From CAYHPY01 sp964358485 (GTDB lineage Bacteria > Elusimicrobiota > Elusimicrobia > UBA1565 > UBA9628), in assembly GCA_964358485.1 (NCBI GenBank), contig CAYHPY010000010.1, forward strand, positions 1 to 60,595: DNA of 60,595 bases, read 5' to 3'. Positions 1 to 7,607 of the stretch are shown here, one piece after another. The position numbers and the translations under genes are program-made. Position 1 is the stretch's first letter. Each line of letters opens with the position of its first letter. Under the pieces are notes generated by a model that did not search any database, was not told where the DNA came from, and saw nothing but the letters and a program-made list of their open reading frames with translations.

Positions 1-1
1 G

Positions 2-70
2 CGCAGATCGAAGGCCCTGCCCGCCAAGGCCTTTGAAAAGTCCGGGAACTTGGACCCTGACCAGCCTTGA
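2..70 (+). CDS. 3' end of a truncated upstream gene (possible)
   Basis: Frame 2 is open from the window edge and ends in TGA at 68-70, giving a tail of about 22 residues (…AKAFEKSGNLDPDQP). The tail is hydrophilic and looks like an ordinary protein C terminus, and it stops 31 bases before the next start. Too little is present to name the protein, and a chance open frame is possible. Confidence 0.3.
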   Translation, partial: RRSKALPAKAFEKSGNLDPDQP

Positions 71-101
71 CTTCCGCAACCGGACCGATTACCCTACTCC
101 C

Positions 102-827
102 ATGCCCGCCGCTCGTGCGCTCCTCCTGCTCCTGGCCGCCCTTCCCGCCGCCGCGCAGGACCCGCCCGAACTGGACAAGGCCTGCCGCAACGAGACCCGC
201 CTTTTGTGTTCCGGGAACGCGGGCGCCGCGCTCAAGGTTTGCCTGGCCAAGTTCCGCCGCTCCCTGCTTCCCCCGTGCCGGGCGGCCCTGGAAGGCAAAC
301 CCTACGCCCCCCCCGAACCCGCTCCGGCCGAGACGAAGGCTCCTCCCGCCCCGCCGGCGGCCACCGCCGCGGTTTCCTCCCCGGCGGTGTCCGCCCTCCC
401 CATCGAGGAGCGCCGCAAGAAGGCCCTGGGGAACTTCATGAACGTCGATCTTCCCCGCTCGGACGGCGCGGCCTCCGTCTGGCTGGGCGGCTGCGACACT
501 CCCAAATGCCTCACCGTTTTCCTGGCCCCCTGGTGCGGCTACTGCCGCGCGGCGACCCCCGCCATCAAAGACTTGCGGACCTATCTCGCGGGCCGGGGGG
601 TCGGAACCCGAATCATCATCGGCAAAGACAAGCCGCAGGCCCTCAAGGAATACGCGGACGAATTCGGCCCCGAGACCCTCCTGGACGTCGATGGGGACTT
701 CCGGTTCAGCGGGGGCGTGCCCCACTTCTTCGTCAGCCGAGACGGCGGGGAGATTCTTCTGGGCCGGGCCGGCCTGCACTCCGACGCGTCCCCGGAAAAG
801 GCGGCGGCCCGCTTCAAACTTCCCTGA
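102..827 (+). CDS. Secreted thioredoxin-fold protein with CGYC active site
   Basis: A 241-residue exported protein. The frame is open back to TTG 33, but ATG 102 begins a clean signal peptide (MPAARALLLLLAALPAAAQ), so I start there. The mature N terminus has four cysteines in a short helical segment (ACRNE…LLCS…VCLAK…PPCRA), reminiscent of Cys-rich GLG1-type repeats. A Pro/Ala linker follows. The C-terminal half is thioredoxin-like, with APWCGYCRAATP as the redox centre and GGVPHFFV as the expected cis-proline region. CGYC is the motif of DsbC/DsbG-type isomerases, so a periplasmic disulfide oxidoreductase is likely; the exact class is open. The hexamer TACCCT lies 6 nt before the ATG, so the mRNA may be leaderless. 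It is convergent with the PPK2 gene. Confidence 0.75.
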   Translation: MPAARALLLLLAALPAAAQDPPELDKACRNETRLLCSGNAGAALKVCLAKFRRSLLPPCRAALEGKPYAPPEPAPAETKAPPAPPAATAAVSSPAVSALPIEERRKKALGNFMNVDLPRSDGAASVWLGGCDTPKCLTVFLAPWCGYCRAATPAIKDLRTYLAGRGVGTRIIIGKDKPQALKEYADEFGPETLLDVDGDFRFSGGVPHFFVSRDGGEILLGRAGLHSDASPEKAAARFKLP

Positions 828-836
828 GCCCGGCCG

Positions 837-2072
837 TCAGTCCGGAATCTTGATCTTGGAAGGGTCGAAATCCGCCCGGGGCTGGCTGGGGTCCATGCGC
901 TCCAGGGCCTCGCGCAGGATGCGGCCCACCGCGTAGTTGCGGTACCATTTCTTGTCGGCCGGAATGATGTGCCAGGGCGCCCAGGGGGTGCTGGTGCGGG
1001 CCAGGATCTTTCCGTAGGCCCGCTGGAACCCGTCCCAATGCTTGCGGGCCTCCAAATCGGCCGGGGAGAACTTCCAGCGTTTCTCGGGATCGTCGAGCCG
1101 GTCCTGCAGGCGCTGCTTCTGCTCGTCCTTGGAGATGTGGAGGAAGAACTTCAGGATCACCACCCCTTGGTCGGCCAGCTTCTTCTCGAAGGCGTTGATT
1201 TCCTCGTAGCGGCCCGCCACTTCGCTCAGGGGCATGGTCTTGTACACGGTGGGCACCAGGATGTCCTCGTAGTGGGAGCGGTTGAACACCCCGATGATCC
1301 CCTTACCCGGCAGGGCCTTCTTGATCCGCCATAGGTAATGGTGTTTCGCCTCTTGATCCGTCGGCTTTTTAAAGCCCGTGATCTTGAAACCCTGGGGATT
1401 GAGCGGCCCCAGCACCCAGCGGATGGTGCCGTCTTTGCCGCCGGTATCCATGGCCTGCAGCACGATGAGGACCGAACGCTTCCCCTCGGCGTAAAGTTTC
1501 TGTTGAAGCTCGTCGAGGCGCTTTTGGTCGCCTTCCAGCTTTTCGGCCGCTTTTTCCTTGCGGTGCTTCATGCCGGGCGTGCGCCGGGAATCCAACTCCG
1601 AGAGATCCACCGCGCCCTTCGGGTCCGGCGCCACGCGGAACTTTTCGGCGAAATCCTCCGGCTGGAACGGGCTTTCGCTTCCGGGCGAGGCGGCCTCCAC
1701 GACCCCGGCCTTGACCGCGTCCCGGTCATAGAAAGTCTTGAGCGCCGCGGCGTCCTGGCCTTTGTCCGAGGGGCGGGCCTCCTCGGCCAATTGATTTAGG
1801 GCCGGAAGGACCCCGGCGGGGCCTTTTTCAGGGTTCGGGGCGGCCTCGGCGGGCGAAAGCCGCTTGGACCCGCCGGGGGCGAAAAATGACGGAAGCGAGG
1901 CTCCCCCCGGGGCCAGCCCGGGCAGGGGGCTCAAGGACGGCCACCCTCCGGCCGCCGACCAGGCCGGCGCCGCCCGCAAGGACGGCGCGGCCCCGGCGCG
2001 GGAAGGCGCCGCCCCAAGACGGCCCACGCGCGCCACCCCCCCGTGGGCGGGGACGCACGAGACCGCGGCCAT
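837..2072 (-). CDS. ppk2: PPK2-family polyphosphate kinase with long Ala/Pro-rich N-terminal extension
   Basis: A 411-residue protein. Residues about 165-395 are a PPK2 domain: Walker A AMDTGGKDG (207-215), the Walker-B-like NRSHYEDIL (264-272) and the lid-type Arg/Lys-rich stretch after DDPEKRWKF. The family transfers phosphate between polyphosphate and nucleotides. The first ~140 residues are not part of the family: they are rich in Ala, Pro, Gly and Ser (AAPSLRAAP, LSPLPGLAPGG). The codons just upstream of the chosen ATG would read a hydrophobic IAFLAVL run, so with a non-standard start it would begin with a full signal peptide; no ATG, GTG or TTG supports that. Similar extensions occur on five other proteins in this window. 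Export of an ATP- or polyP-using kinase would be odd, so location is uncertain. Confidence 0.88.
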   Translation of the reverse strand: MAAVSCVPAHGGVARVGRLGAAPSRAGAAPSLRAAPAWSAAGGWPSLSPLPGLAPGGASLPSFFAPGGSKRLSPAEAAPNPEKGPAGVLPALNQLAEEARPSDKGQDAAALKTFYDRDAVKAGVVEAASPGSESPFQPEDFAEKFRVAPDPKGAVDLSELDSRRTPGMKHRKEKAAEKLEGDQKRLDELQQKLYAEGKRSVLIVLQAMDTGGKDGTIRWVLGPLNPQGFKITGFKKPTDQEAKHHYLWRIKKALPGKGIIGVFNRSHYEDILVPTVYKTMPLSEVAGRYEEINAFEKKLADQGVVILKFFLHISKDEQKQRLQDRLDDPEKRWKFSPADLEARKHWDGFQRAYGKILARTSTPWAPWHIIPADKKWYRNYAVGRILREALERMDPSQPRADFDPSKIKIPD

Positions 2073-2211
2073 GAGGACCGCTAAAAAGGCGATGTCGATT
2101 GACCTCGCCTAGGGGGTAGCCCCTCTCGCCCCACGCCGCATGGGCCAACCGGCTCTTTTCGGGGAGGGTCGAAATCCGCCTCGGCCTGGGCCCTTCGGCC
2201 TCGGCCCGGGG

Positions 2212-3465
2212 TCAGGGCCGAAATACCCCGCGCAGAAATTCCAGGCTTTCCGCGTCGATGTGAAAAGCCGGGAAAGTCTTATCGGAACCCAGGACGATTT
2301 CGTAGCCCCAGATATTGACCAACTCCGCGACGCGCCTAAGGCAGAGCTTGTCTCCCCGCCGGCTTTTAAACACCTCCGCCTCCCAGATGAGCCGCGTGAA
2401 CGGATCCACCCCGGGGCCGTGATTGCCTCCGTGATCGGCGACCGCGTGGCGGACGACGGCACGAAGCCATTGCGCCTGGCCCGGGGTTTTCCAATCCCGC
2501 AGGGCCTTTTCCACCAACGCCCGGACCGCAACGGCCAAATCCGCGATCAATTCATCCAGCACCGGCCCCTCGACCACTCCCGATTGGGATAGGTTCAGGG
2601 CCAGCCGGTCGTCGCGGAGCAAGGCGTAGACCTGGGCCGGGGCCTCCAGCTCCCGCTCGATGACCGCCGCGCAAACGCCGAGGATGTACAACCCGATCAG
2701 GCTCGTTTTGGCGTTGGGAAGGGCGGGGTAAAGCACGCGCATCCCATCCTTGCCCCCCACCAAGGGCGCCCTTTTTTCGAATGACGGGAAATTATCGATC
2801 ACGCGGCCGCCGATGGTCAGCTTGGCTCCGTGAAAACCCGCCGACTGGGCCAGCCGGTCCAGGACCCGCGTCGGGAGCTCCGAATTGAACTTCCCCCAGG
2901 ATACGCGGAGAATGGTCTCGGTCCCGCCCGTTTTGGCCGTCGAGATTTCCCCGGCGGACAGTCGATGCCGCCCCTCCCCTCGGCCTGATTCAATCAGAAT
3001 ACCGTGCGGGTTCAGGCGGAGGGCCGCCAGCAGGCCATAGGCCAAATGGCGCCCCCGCCCGCCGTCTTCGTCGCCGATCAAAGACGCCAGGGGATCCTGG
3101 ACTTGCGCGGCTTCCAAGGGATTGCCGCTAAATCGCATCTCCAATTCGCCTCCCCGCGACCTGACGGATATCATTTTGGCCTTGCCCGCCACCGCGCATC
3201 GCAACCACGGCAGAAGGAAATCCTCCGGCGCCGCCAACTGGAAGCGTTGGAGGGTCTCCAATGCCTTTTCGGTATCGATCCGGAAAGAGCCGGCCCCGAT
3301 CAGGAGGCCTTCCTTGGGAACCCGTCCCTTCGGCGACCGGGGAACCGAGGGGCCCGCGTTCTCAACCGGTATTTCGCATCGGAAGGTCAGCTTCACCCGG
3401 GGCGCGGGGGGAGGCGAAACTCGGTTCAGAAATCCCACCCATAAATTCCTGATGCGTTCGAACAT
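2212..3465 (-). CDS. Hypothetical protein, possibly degenerate GHKL/HSP90-like ATPase fold
   Basis: A 417-residue soluble protein, third gene of a minus-strand operon and only 4 nt after the kinase stop. No signal peptide or membrane segment. Residues ~65-170 run as a helix, a strand pair (KMISVRSRGGELEMRFSG) and then GDEDGGRGRHLAYGLLAALRL followed by GILIESG. This order recalls GHKL/HSP90-type ATPase folds, in which a mobile lid precedes a helix and strand, but the N-box Asn and the DxGxG motif are not clear. The C-terminal half is unassigned. The GHKL resemblance is a hypothesis; the gene itself is secure. Its place beside a receptor-type kinase suggests it acts in the same signalling unit. 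Confidence 0.7.
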   Translation of the reverse strand: MFERIRNLWVGFLNRVSPPPAPRVKLTFRCEIPVENAGPSVPRSPKGRVPKEGLLIGAGSFRIDTEKALETLQRFQLAAPEDFLLPWLRCAVAGKAKMISVRSRGGELEMRFSGNPLEAAQVQDPLASLIGDEDGGRGRHLAYGLLAALRLNPHGILIESGRGEGRHRLSAGEISTAKTGGTETILRVSWGKFNSELPTRVLDRLAQSAGFHGAKLTIGGRVIDNFPSFEKRAPLVGGKDGMRVLYPALPNAKTSLIGLYILGVCAAVIERELEAPAQVYALLRDDRLALNLSQSGVVEGPVLDELIADLAVAVRALVEKALRDWKTPGQAQWLRAVVRHAVADHGGNHGPGVDPFTRLIWEAEVFKSRRGDKLCLRRVAELVNIWGYEIVLGSDKTFPAFHIDAESLEFLRGVFRP

Positions 3466-3469
3466 TCGG

Positions 3470-5464
3470 TTACGCCGGACCGAGTCCCTTCAGGAACTCC
3501 GCCGCGCCGGCCGGCCGGGATTTTTCATCGGGGTTCAAGCAGGCGGCGATCAGGCGGCGCAGATTTTCGGGAACCGCCGCGGGCAGTTCCCGGAAAAACC
3601 CCGTCGTGATTTGGCCGAGGTGGTCGGGTCCCGGGAAAGGAAGTTCCCCGGTCAACAGCTCATAGGCCGTCACGCCGAGGGCGAACAGGTCCGAGCGCGG
3701 AGAGCAGAGGCCCTGGTACTGCTCCGGCGCCATGTACCCAGGCGTCCCGCACACCAGGTCCGCGCCGGAATCGTCGAAGGACGCCACGCCGTGCCCCGCG
3801 ATGCCGAAATCCATGACCTTGACCGCGCCCCGCCGGTCGCGCATGATGTTGAGGGGCTTCAAGTCCCGGTGGATGATGTTCATGGCGTGGGCCGCCTCCA
3901 ACGCCTCGGCCGCCCCGCGCAGGACCTGCGCGCATTCTTCCGGGGGAAACGGCCCCCGGGCGTTGAGGATTTGCCACAGGGTCTCCCCCACGATGAACTC
4001 GAAGACCAAAAACACGTCGAGCCCCGTCACCGCGATCTCGTGGATGGCCACGATACCGGGGTGCGAAAGGGTGGCGACCATCCGCGCTTCTTCCAAAAAG
4101 CGGCGGCGGGAGGCCTCGTCGCCGCTGATTTCCCGGCGCATGCGCTTGACGGCGACTTCCCGGGACAGCGAGCGGTCGAGGGCCTTGTAGACCACGCCCA
4201 TGCCGCCGATGCCCAGCGTGGCCCCGAGCTCGAACTTGCCCGCGATCAAACCTCCCGCCCCCGGCTCCATCGGGAGCGGCGCGCTCCGTCCCGCCGCCTC
4301 AAGATTGACCAGACGCCGGGCGGTGTCCTTGAAGCGGCCGAAGCGGCCGATCAAATCGAGATAGATGCCCTTGGCCCGCTCCACGCTTCCCTTGCGCTCG
4401 CAAAAAATTGCGAACAAATAGGTCAATTCACCCGCCTCCCGGGGAGCGAGTTGGGGCGAAAGGCCGATTTTTTGAAAACAGCCCTCGGCGGCGGCAAAAT
4501 CGTCCATGCGCTGGCAGAGCCGGAAGGCGCAGGCGAACTCGGCCTTGCCCCAGGGAGCCCCGCCCTCCTTAGAAAGAGAGGCCAGGCCCGCCTCCTCCTC
4601 CCCGGCGTCCATCAAAGCCTCCGCCAGGGGAATGCGATGATCGGCCGGAATCGCCGCTTTTTCCAGCAGCGAGAGTTTTCCAAGGGACTTGAGAGCCGAG
4701 ACGAGCAACGGGTAGTCCCCCGGAGCCAAGCTCCCCTTTTCTTCGAAAGCCGCCAGGGCGGCCTCGGCGGGGCTCAAGGGGGGCGGCCCTTTCGGCTGAA
4801 AAAGTCCGGCCAGGAGGCTGATCAGCGCCAGAATCGCCACGCCCGCGCCCGCCTTGGCCTGGGGAGGCAAAGCCTGGACGCGCTCCCAATTCCAACCCGC
4901 GGTTGCGGCCGGGGCGGAAACAGGCGCCGAAGGCACGGCCGGGGCTTGCGCTGCGGCGTCCTTGGTCGCCTTGCGATCGGCCAATTCCTGCAAAGCGGCT
5001 CCCTTATATTGGAAGGCCCGAGTCTCCGAGGGCGCCAGGGCGGCCGCCCGGTCGTAATCGGAGACGGCCCCCTCCAAGTCCCCCTTTTCATGGCGGACGA
5101 CGCCGCGGGCCAGCCACGCCTGGGCGTCATCGACCTTCAGGGCGACGGCCCGGTCAAGATCGGCCAGAGCGGAATCCCAGCGCTTGAGCTTCTGGCAGGC
5201 CACGCCGCGGTTGTAGTGGAAGTCGAAATTACCCGGATCCAGCTCAACGGCGGCGCCGTAGTCGGAGACCGCCCGCTCCAGGTCCCCTTTCGCGGAGTAA
5301 GCTACGCCCCGGTTATAGTGCAGGACCGCCTTTTCCTTGGGGGCGCCGCCCGCGGGCCAGCGGTCGAGGGCCTGGGAATAGGACGCGATGACCGCGTCCT
5401 GAGGGTGCTCCTGCGCGGCCGCGAAACCCGTCAACAGCGTCAACAGGACGAGCGTCCGCGTCAC
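3470..5464 (-). CDS. TPR-repeat transmembrane serine/threonine protein kinase
   Basis: A 664-residue Hanks-type kinase of unusual order. A signal peptide (residues 1-18) is followed by about four TPRs (45-150), a Pro/Ala linker, one membrane segment (204-222), a second helical-repeat block (230-390) and a C-terminal kinase domain (409-660). Kinase motifs are intact: glycine loop GIGGMGVV, VAVK Lys440, HRD 532-534, DFG 552-554 and GTPGYMAPEQ. The predicted topology puts the first TPRs in the periplasm and the kinase in the cytoplasm, so it can act as a receptor. The start is GTG 5464, overlapping the TAG stop of the upstream regulator by one base (TAGTG), so translation is probably coupled. 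A second kinase with the same order lies at 9963-12392. Confidence 0.9.
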   Translation of the reverse strand: MTRTLVLLTLLTGFAAAQEHPQDAVIASYSQALDRWPAGGAPKEKAVLHYNRGVAYSAKGDLERAVSDYGAAVELDPGNFDFHYNRGVACQKLKRWDSALADLDRAVALKVDDAQAWLARGVVRHEKGDLEGAVSDYDRAAALAPSETRAFQYKGAALQELADRKATKDAAAQAPAVPSAPVSAPAATAGWNWERVQALPPQAKAGAGVAILALISLLAGLFQPKGPPPLSPAEAALAAFEEKGSLAPGDYPLLVSALKSLGKLSLLEKAAIPADHRIPLAEALMDAGEEEAGLASLSKEGGAPWGKAEFACAFRLCQRMDDFAAAEGCFQKIGLSPQLAPREAGELTYLFAIFCERKGSVERAKGIYLDLIGRFGRFKDTARRLVNLEAAGRSAPLPMEPGAGGLIAGKFELGATLGIGGMGVVYKALDRSLSREVAVKRMRREISGDEASRRRFLEEARMVATLSHPGIVAIHEIAVTGLDVFLVFEFIVGETLWQILNARGPFPPEECAQVLRGAAEALEAAHAMNIIHRDLKPLNIMRDRRGAVKVMDFGIAGHGVASFDDSGADLVCGTPGYMAPEQYQGLCSPRSDLFALGVTAYELLTGELPFPGPDHLGQITTGFFRELPAAVPENLRRLIAACLNPDEKSRPAGAAEFLKGLGPA

Positions 5465-6357
5465 TAGAATCTCGGCAGAACCCGGCTCACCCGGCCTTCC
5501 ACCAGGAACAAGGCGGTGCCGTCGGCGGGCGAACCCTGGGCGTACACCCCCGCGGCTTGCACGGCCTGGGCAAGATAGGAGAAGTACTGGCGCAAATCCG
5601 CCGGGGATCCGCGCAGGGCCAAAGTTTGGTGCATCTCCAGCCCGCCCGAGGCCTGGATGCGCTCGTCGTAAAAACGGCGCAGGCGCTCCCCCTGGTCCGG
5701 AAGAAACGGATTGGACCGCGGAAAAGTGAAGACCTTGCGCTTGGCGGGGGACTCGAAGCTCCCGTCGCGATTCTTAAGCGCGAGCCCGGCCTTCCGGAGC
5801 GCCTCCAGGGCGCGGCGCACCGAACCGGGGGCGGCTTCCAACAGCTTTCCCAGGGCGGCCGGCTGCCAGGCGCCGTGATCCAAGGCAAAGACCTGGTAGC
5901 ACCAGAAATGCAGGCTGTCCTTGGTCACGACGCGCAGTTGGGCCTGGCTCAAGGGAAAACGCCGGCCCTCCAGGTCGTGCTCGACCGCCTTCCTTAAGAC
6001 CGATCGTTCCGAGCCGAATTCAGGACCGCGCGGGGCCAAGGATTTCAAAACCAGCTCCAGAAGCCCCGGGCTGGCGAGCAGAGCGCCCAGGTAGGCCGTG
6101 AAAAATTCCCGGGCCTTGTCCTCATAGGCCCAGACGCGCAAGGCCGCCGAGATTTTTTCCACCAGAGCGGGCTGGGCGGCGGAGCGGCCGCGCTCCACGT
6201 TGACGAATTGCTCGTAAGTGCAGCCGAAATAGGGCCGGCCTCCCCAGGAGCGGTAGAAGTGGCGCGCGGAGGGATACCCCCCTTCCTCGCGCAGGCGGAC
6301 GAGCAGGCGGGAGAAGGCCTCCCAAACCCCGGGGGAGCGGCGGCGGGCCGAAGCCAT
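5464..6357 (-). CDS. TIGR02147-like / DUF4423 regulatory protein
   Basis: About 297 residues from ATG 6357. The frame is open further up, but a TATACT hexamer sits exactly 6 nt before this ATG and MASARRRSP is a natural start. The N-terminal part (YPSARHFYRSWGG…FGCTYEQFVNVERG) looks like a helix-turn-helix/Xre-like region. The rest follows the pattern of the TIGR02147 family known from Fibrobacter and Bdellovibrio: a long helical middle (LGKLLEAAPGSVRRALEALRKAGL, winged-helix-like) and a C-terminal domain ending in …GRVSRVLPRF. Members are presumed transcription regulators with no known ligand. It is the first gene of an operon with the kinase and the GHKL-like protein, so it may regulate or be regulated by that kinase. 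Confidence 0.65.
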   Translation of the reverse strand: MASARRRSPGVWEAFSRLLVRLREEGGYPSARHFYRSWGGRPYFGCTYEQFVNVERGRSAAQPALVEKISAALRVWAYEDKAREFFTAYLGALLASPGLLELVLKSLAPRGPEFGSERSVLRKAVEHDLEGRRFPLSQAQLRVVTKDSLHFWCYQVFALDHGAWQPAALGKLLEAAPGSVRRALEALRKAGLALKNRDGSFESPAKRKVFTFPRSNPFLPDQGERLRRFYDERIQASGGLEMHQTLALRGSPADLRQYFSYLAQAVQAAGVYAQGSPADGTALFLVEGRVSRVLPRF

Positions 6358-6363
6358 CGGGGG

Positions 6364-6392
6364 AGTATACGGGTATTGCGTCCCGATTTCAG
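6364..6392 (-). promoter_or_regulatory. Promoter of the 6357 operon, leaderless
   Basis: On the minus strand CTGAAA, a 17-nt spacer and TATACT are followed by 6 nt and the ATG. With the usual distance from -10 to +1, transcription starts at the A of the start codon, giving an mRNA without a leader. Confidence 0.65.
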
Positions 6393-6526
6393 CCCGGGCC
6401 GGGGGGGTCAAAAAAACTCACGAAAATGGGACCTCAACCCCCTTGACGGGCATTCTTGGTTTTGGGACCATTGGACCCAGGCTGGGACTAGGCCTTTTGG
6501 TCCCAAGCGATCCCGGAGGCAACACC

Positions 6527-7495
6527 GTGAAAAAACGCGTAATCCTCGCCCTGTCGGCCGCAACGCTCATCCTCGCCGTGCTGGCCCTGCGTCCCGCCCC
6601 CAAAACTCTCTGCGAGGGCTTCCTGCCCCCGAACAACATGAAGATTCCGATCGGCGACGTCCGCGCCCTTGGAATCAAAGAGGACGTCTTCAACCGCGTT
6701 ATGGACAAGGCCGCCGCGGTCTACGCCCCCATCATCGCGTCCCGGGGCGGCACGCTCAAGGTCAACCGCCTTTGGAGCAACCCCACGGTCAACGCCTCCG
6801 CCGAACAACGGGGCTCCACCTGGATCATCAACATGTACGGGGGATTGGCCCGCCACGCCGCGGTCACCGAGGAAGGCTTCGCCTTGGTCGTCTGCCACGA
6901 ATTGGGCCACCACCTGGGCGGTTATCCGCGCTACTCCGACGACCCCTGGGCCAGCAACGAGGGCCAGTCGGACTATTTCGCGGTCGCCAAGTGCCTGCGC
7001 AAGGCCTACCCCCTCGCCAAGACCCCTGCGGGGGTGGACCCGGTCGCGGCCAAGCGCTGCGAGTCGGCATTCCCCGCCGGAGCGGAGCGCAATTCCTGCC
7101 TGAGCAACGCGCTGGGCGGCATGTCCGTGGCCAAGCTCTTCCAGGATCTGATGGGCGCTTCCGTCCCGCCCAAGTTCGACACCCCGGACACCTCCGAGGT
7201 CGCGCAGACCAACGACAGCCATCCGGACACGCAGTGCCGACTGGACACCTACTTCCAGGGAGCCTTGTGCGCCAAGAGCCAGAACGAGGACTTCTCCACG
7301 ACCGACGGGGTCAAAGGGGCCTGCACGGCCTCCCAGGGCTTCAAAGAAGGGTTCCGGCCGCGGTGCTGGTATAAGCCCGCCGACGGGGAAGCCGCTCCCG
7401 CCGCTCTGGCCCGGCGCTCGGAGGCCATGCCCGAGGAAAAAGCCATGAGTGAGAAGCTCGAGGCCCTGCGGGGCGCCCTGTCCGGCGGCCGCTGA
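6527..7495 (+). CDS. Secreted zinc metallopeptidase (HExxH gluzincin type)
   Basis: A 322-residue protein from GTG 6527, chosen because GGAGG lies 9 nt upstream and the next residues form a signal anchor or signal peptide (KKRVILALSAATLILAVLAL). The catalytic motif is VCHELGHHLGG (HExxH, about residues 124-128), followed 20 residues later by NEGQSDYFA, whose Glu and Asp fit the third zinc ligand pattern of gluzincins. Cysteines around the domain (CLRKAY, CESAFP, CLSNAL, CRLDTY) suggest disulfides in the periplasm or outside the cell. The C terminus is a charged helix. The family is not identified beyond the zinc motif. A strong hairpin terminator follows. Confidence 0.8.
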   Translation: MKKRVILALSAATLILAVLALRPAPKTLCEGFLPPNNMKIPIGDVRALGIKEDVFNRVMDKAAAVYAPIIASRGGTLKVNRLWSNPTVNASAEQRGSTWIINMYGGLARHAAVTEEGFALVVCHELGHHLGGYPRYSDDPWASNEGQSDYFAVAKCLRKAYPLAKTPAGVDPVAAKRCESAFPAGAERNSCLSNALGGMSVAKLFQDLMGASVPPKFDTPDTSEVAQTNDSHPDTQCRLDTYFQGALCAKSQNEDFSTTDGVKGACTASQGFKEGFRPRCWYKPADGEAAPAALARRSEAMPEEKAMSEKLEALRGALSGGR

Positions 7496-7518
7496 GCCGG
7501 GAGCCCGTTTCTTAGTTC

Positions 7519-7564
7519 GCGGCGGCCGGGGGAGTCTGGTCCCCCCGGCCGCCGCGGCGTTTTA
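7519..7564 (+). terminator. Strong hairpin terminator after the metallopeptidase gene
   Basis: A perfect 14-bp stem, GCGGCGGCCGGGGG (7519-7532) with its complement at 7542-7555, encloses a 9-nt loop and is followed by GGCGTTTTA. It ends the metallopeptidase transcript before the SGNH hydrolase promoter. Confidence 0.75.
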
Positions 7565-7607
7565 GCGGCCCGGCCGATCCCCAAGGAGGGAATGCTAAAA
7601 TCCGGAA

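Noticed and set aside
3122..5467. 781-codon plus-strand frame across the kinase
   Set aside because: The minus strand encodes a complete TPR kinase; the plus frame has no recognisable domain and follows the GC-codon shadow.
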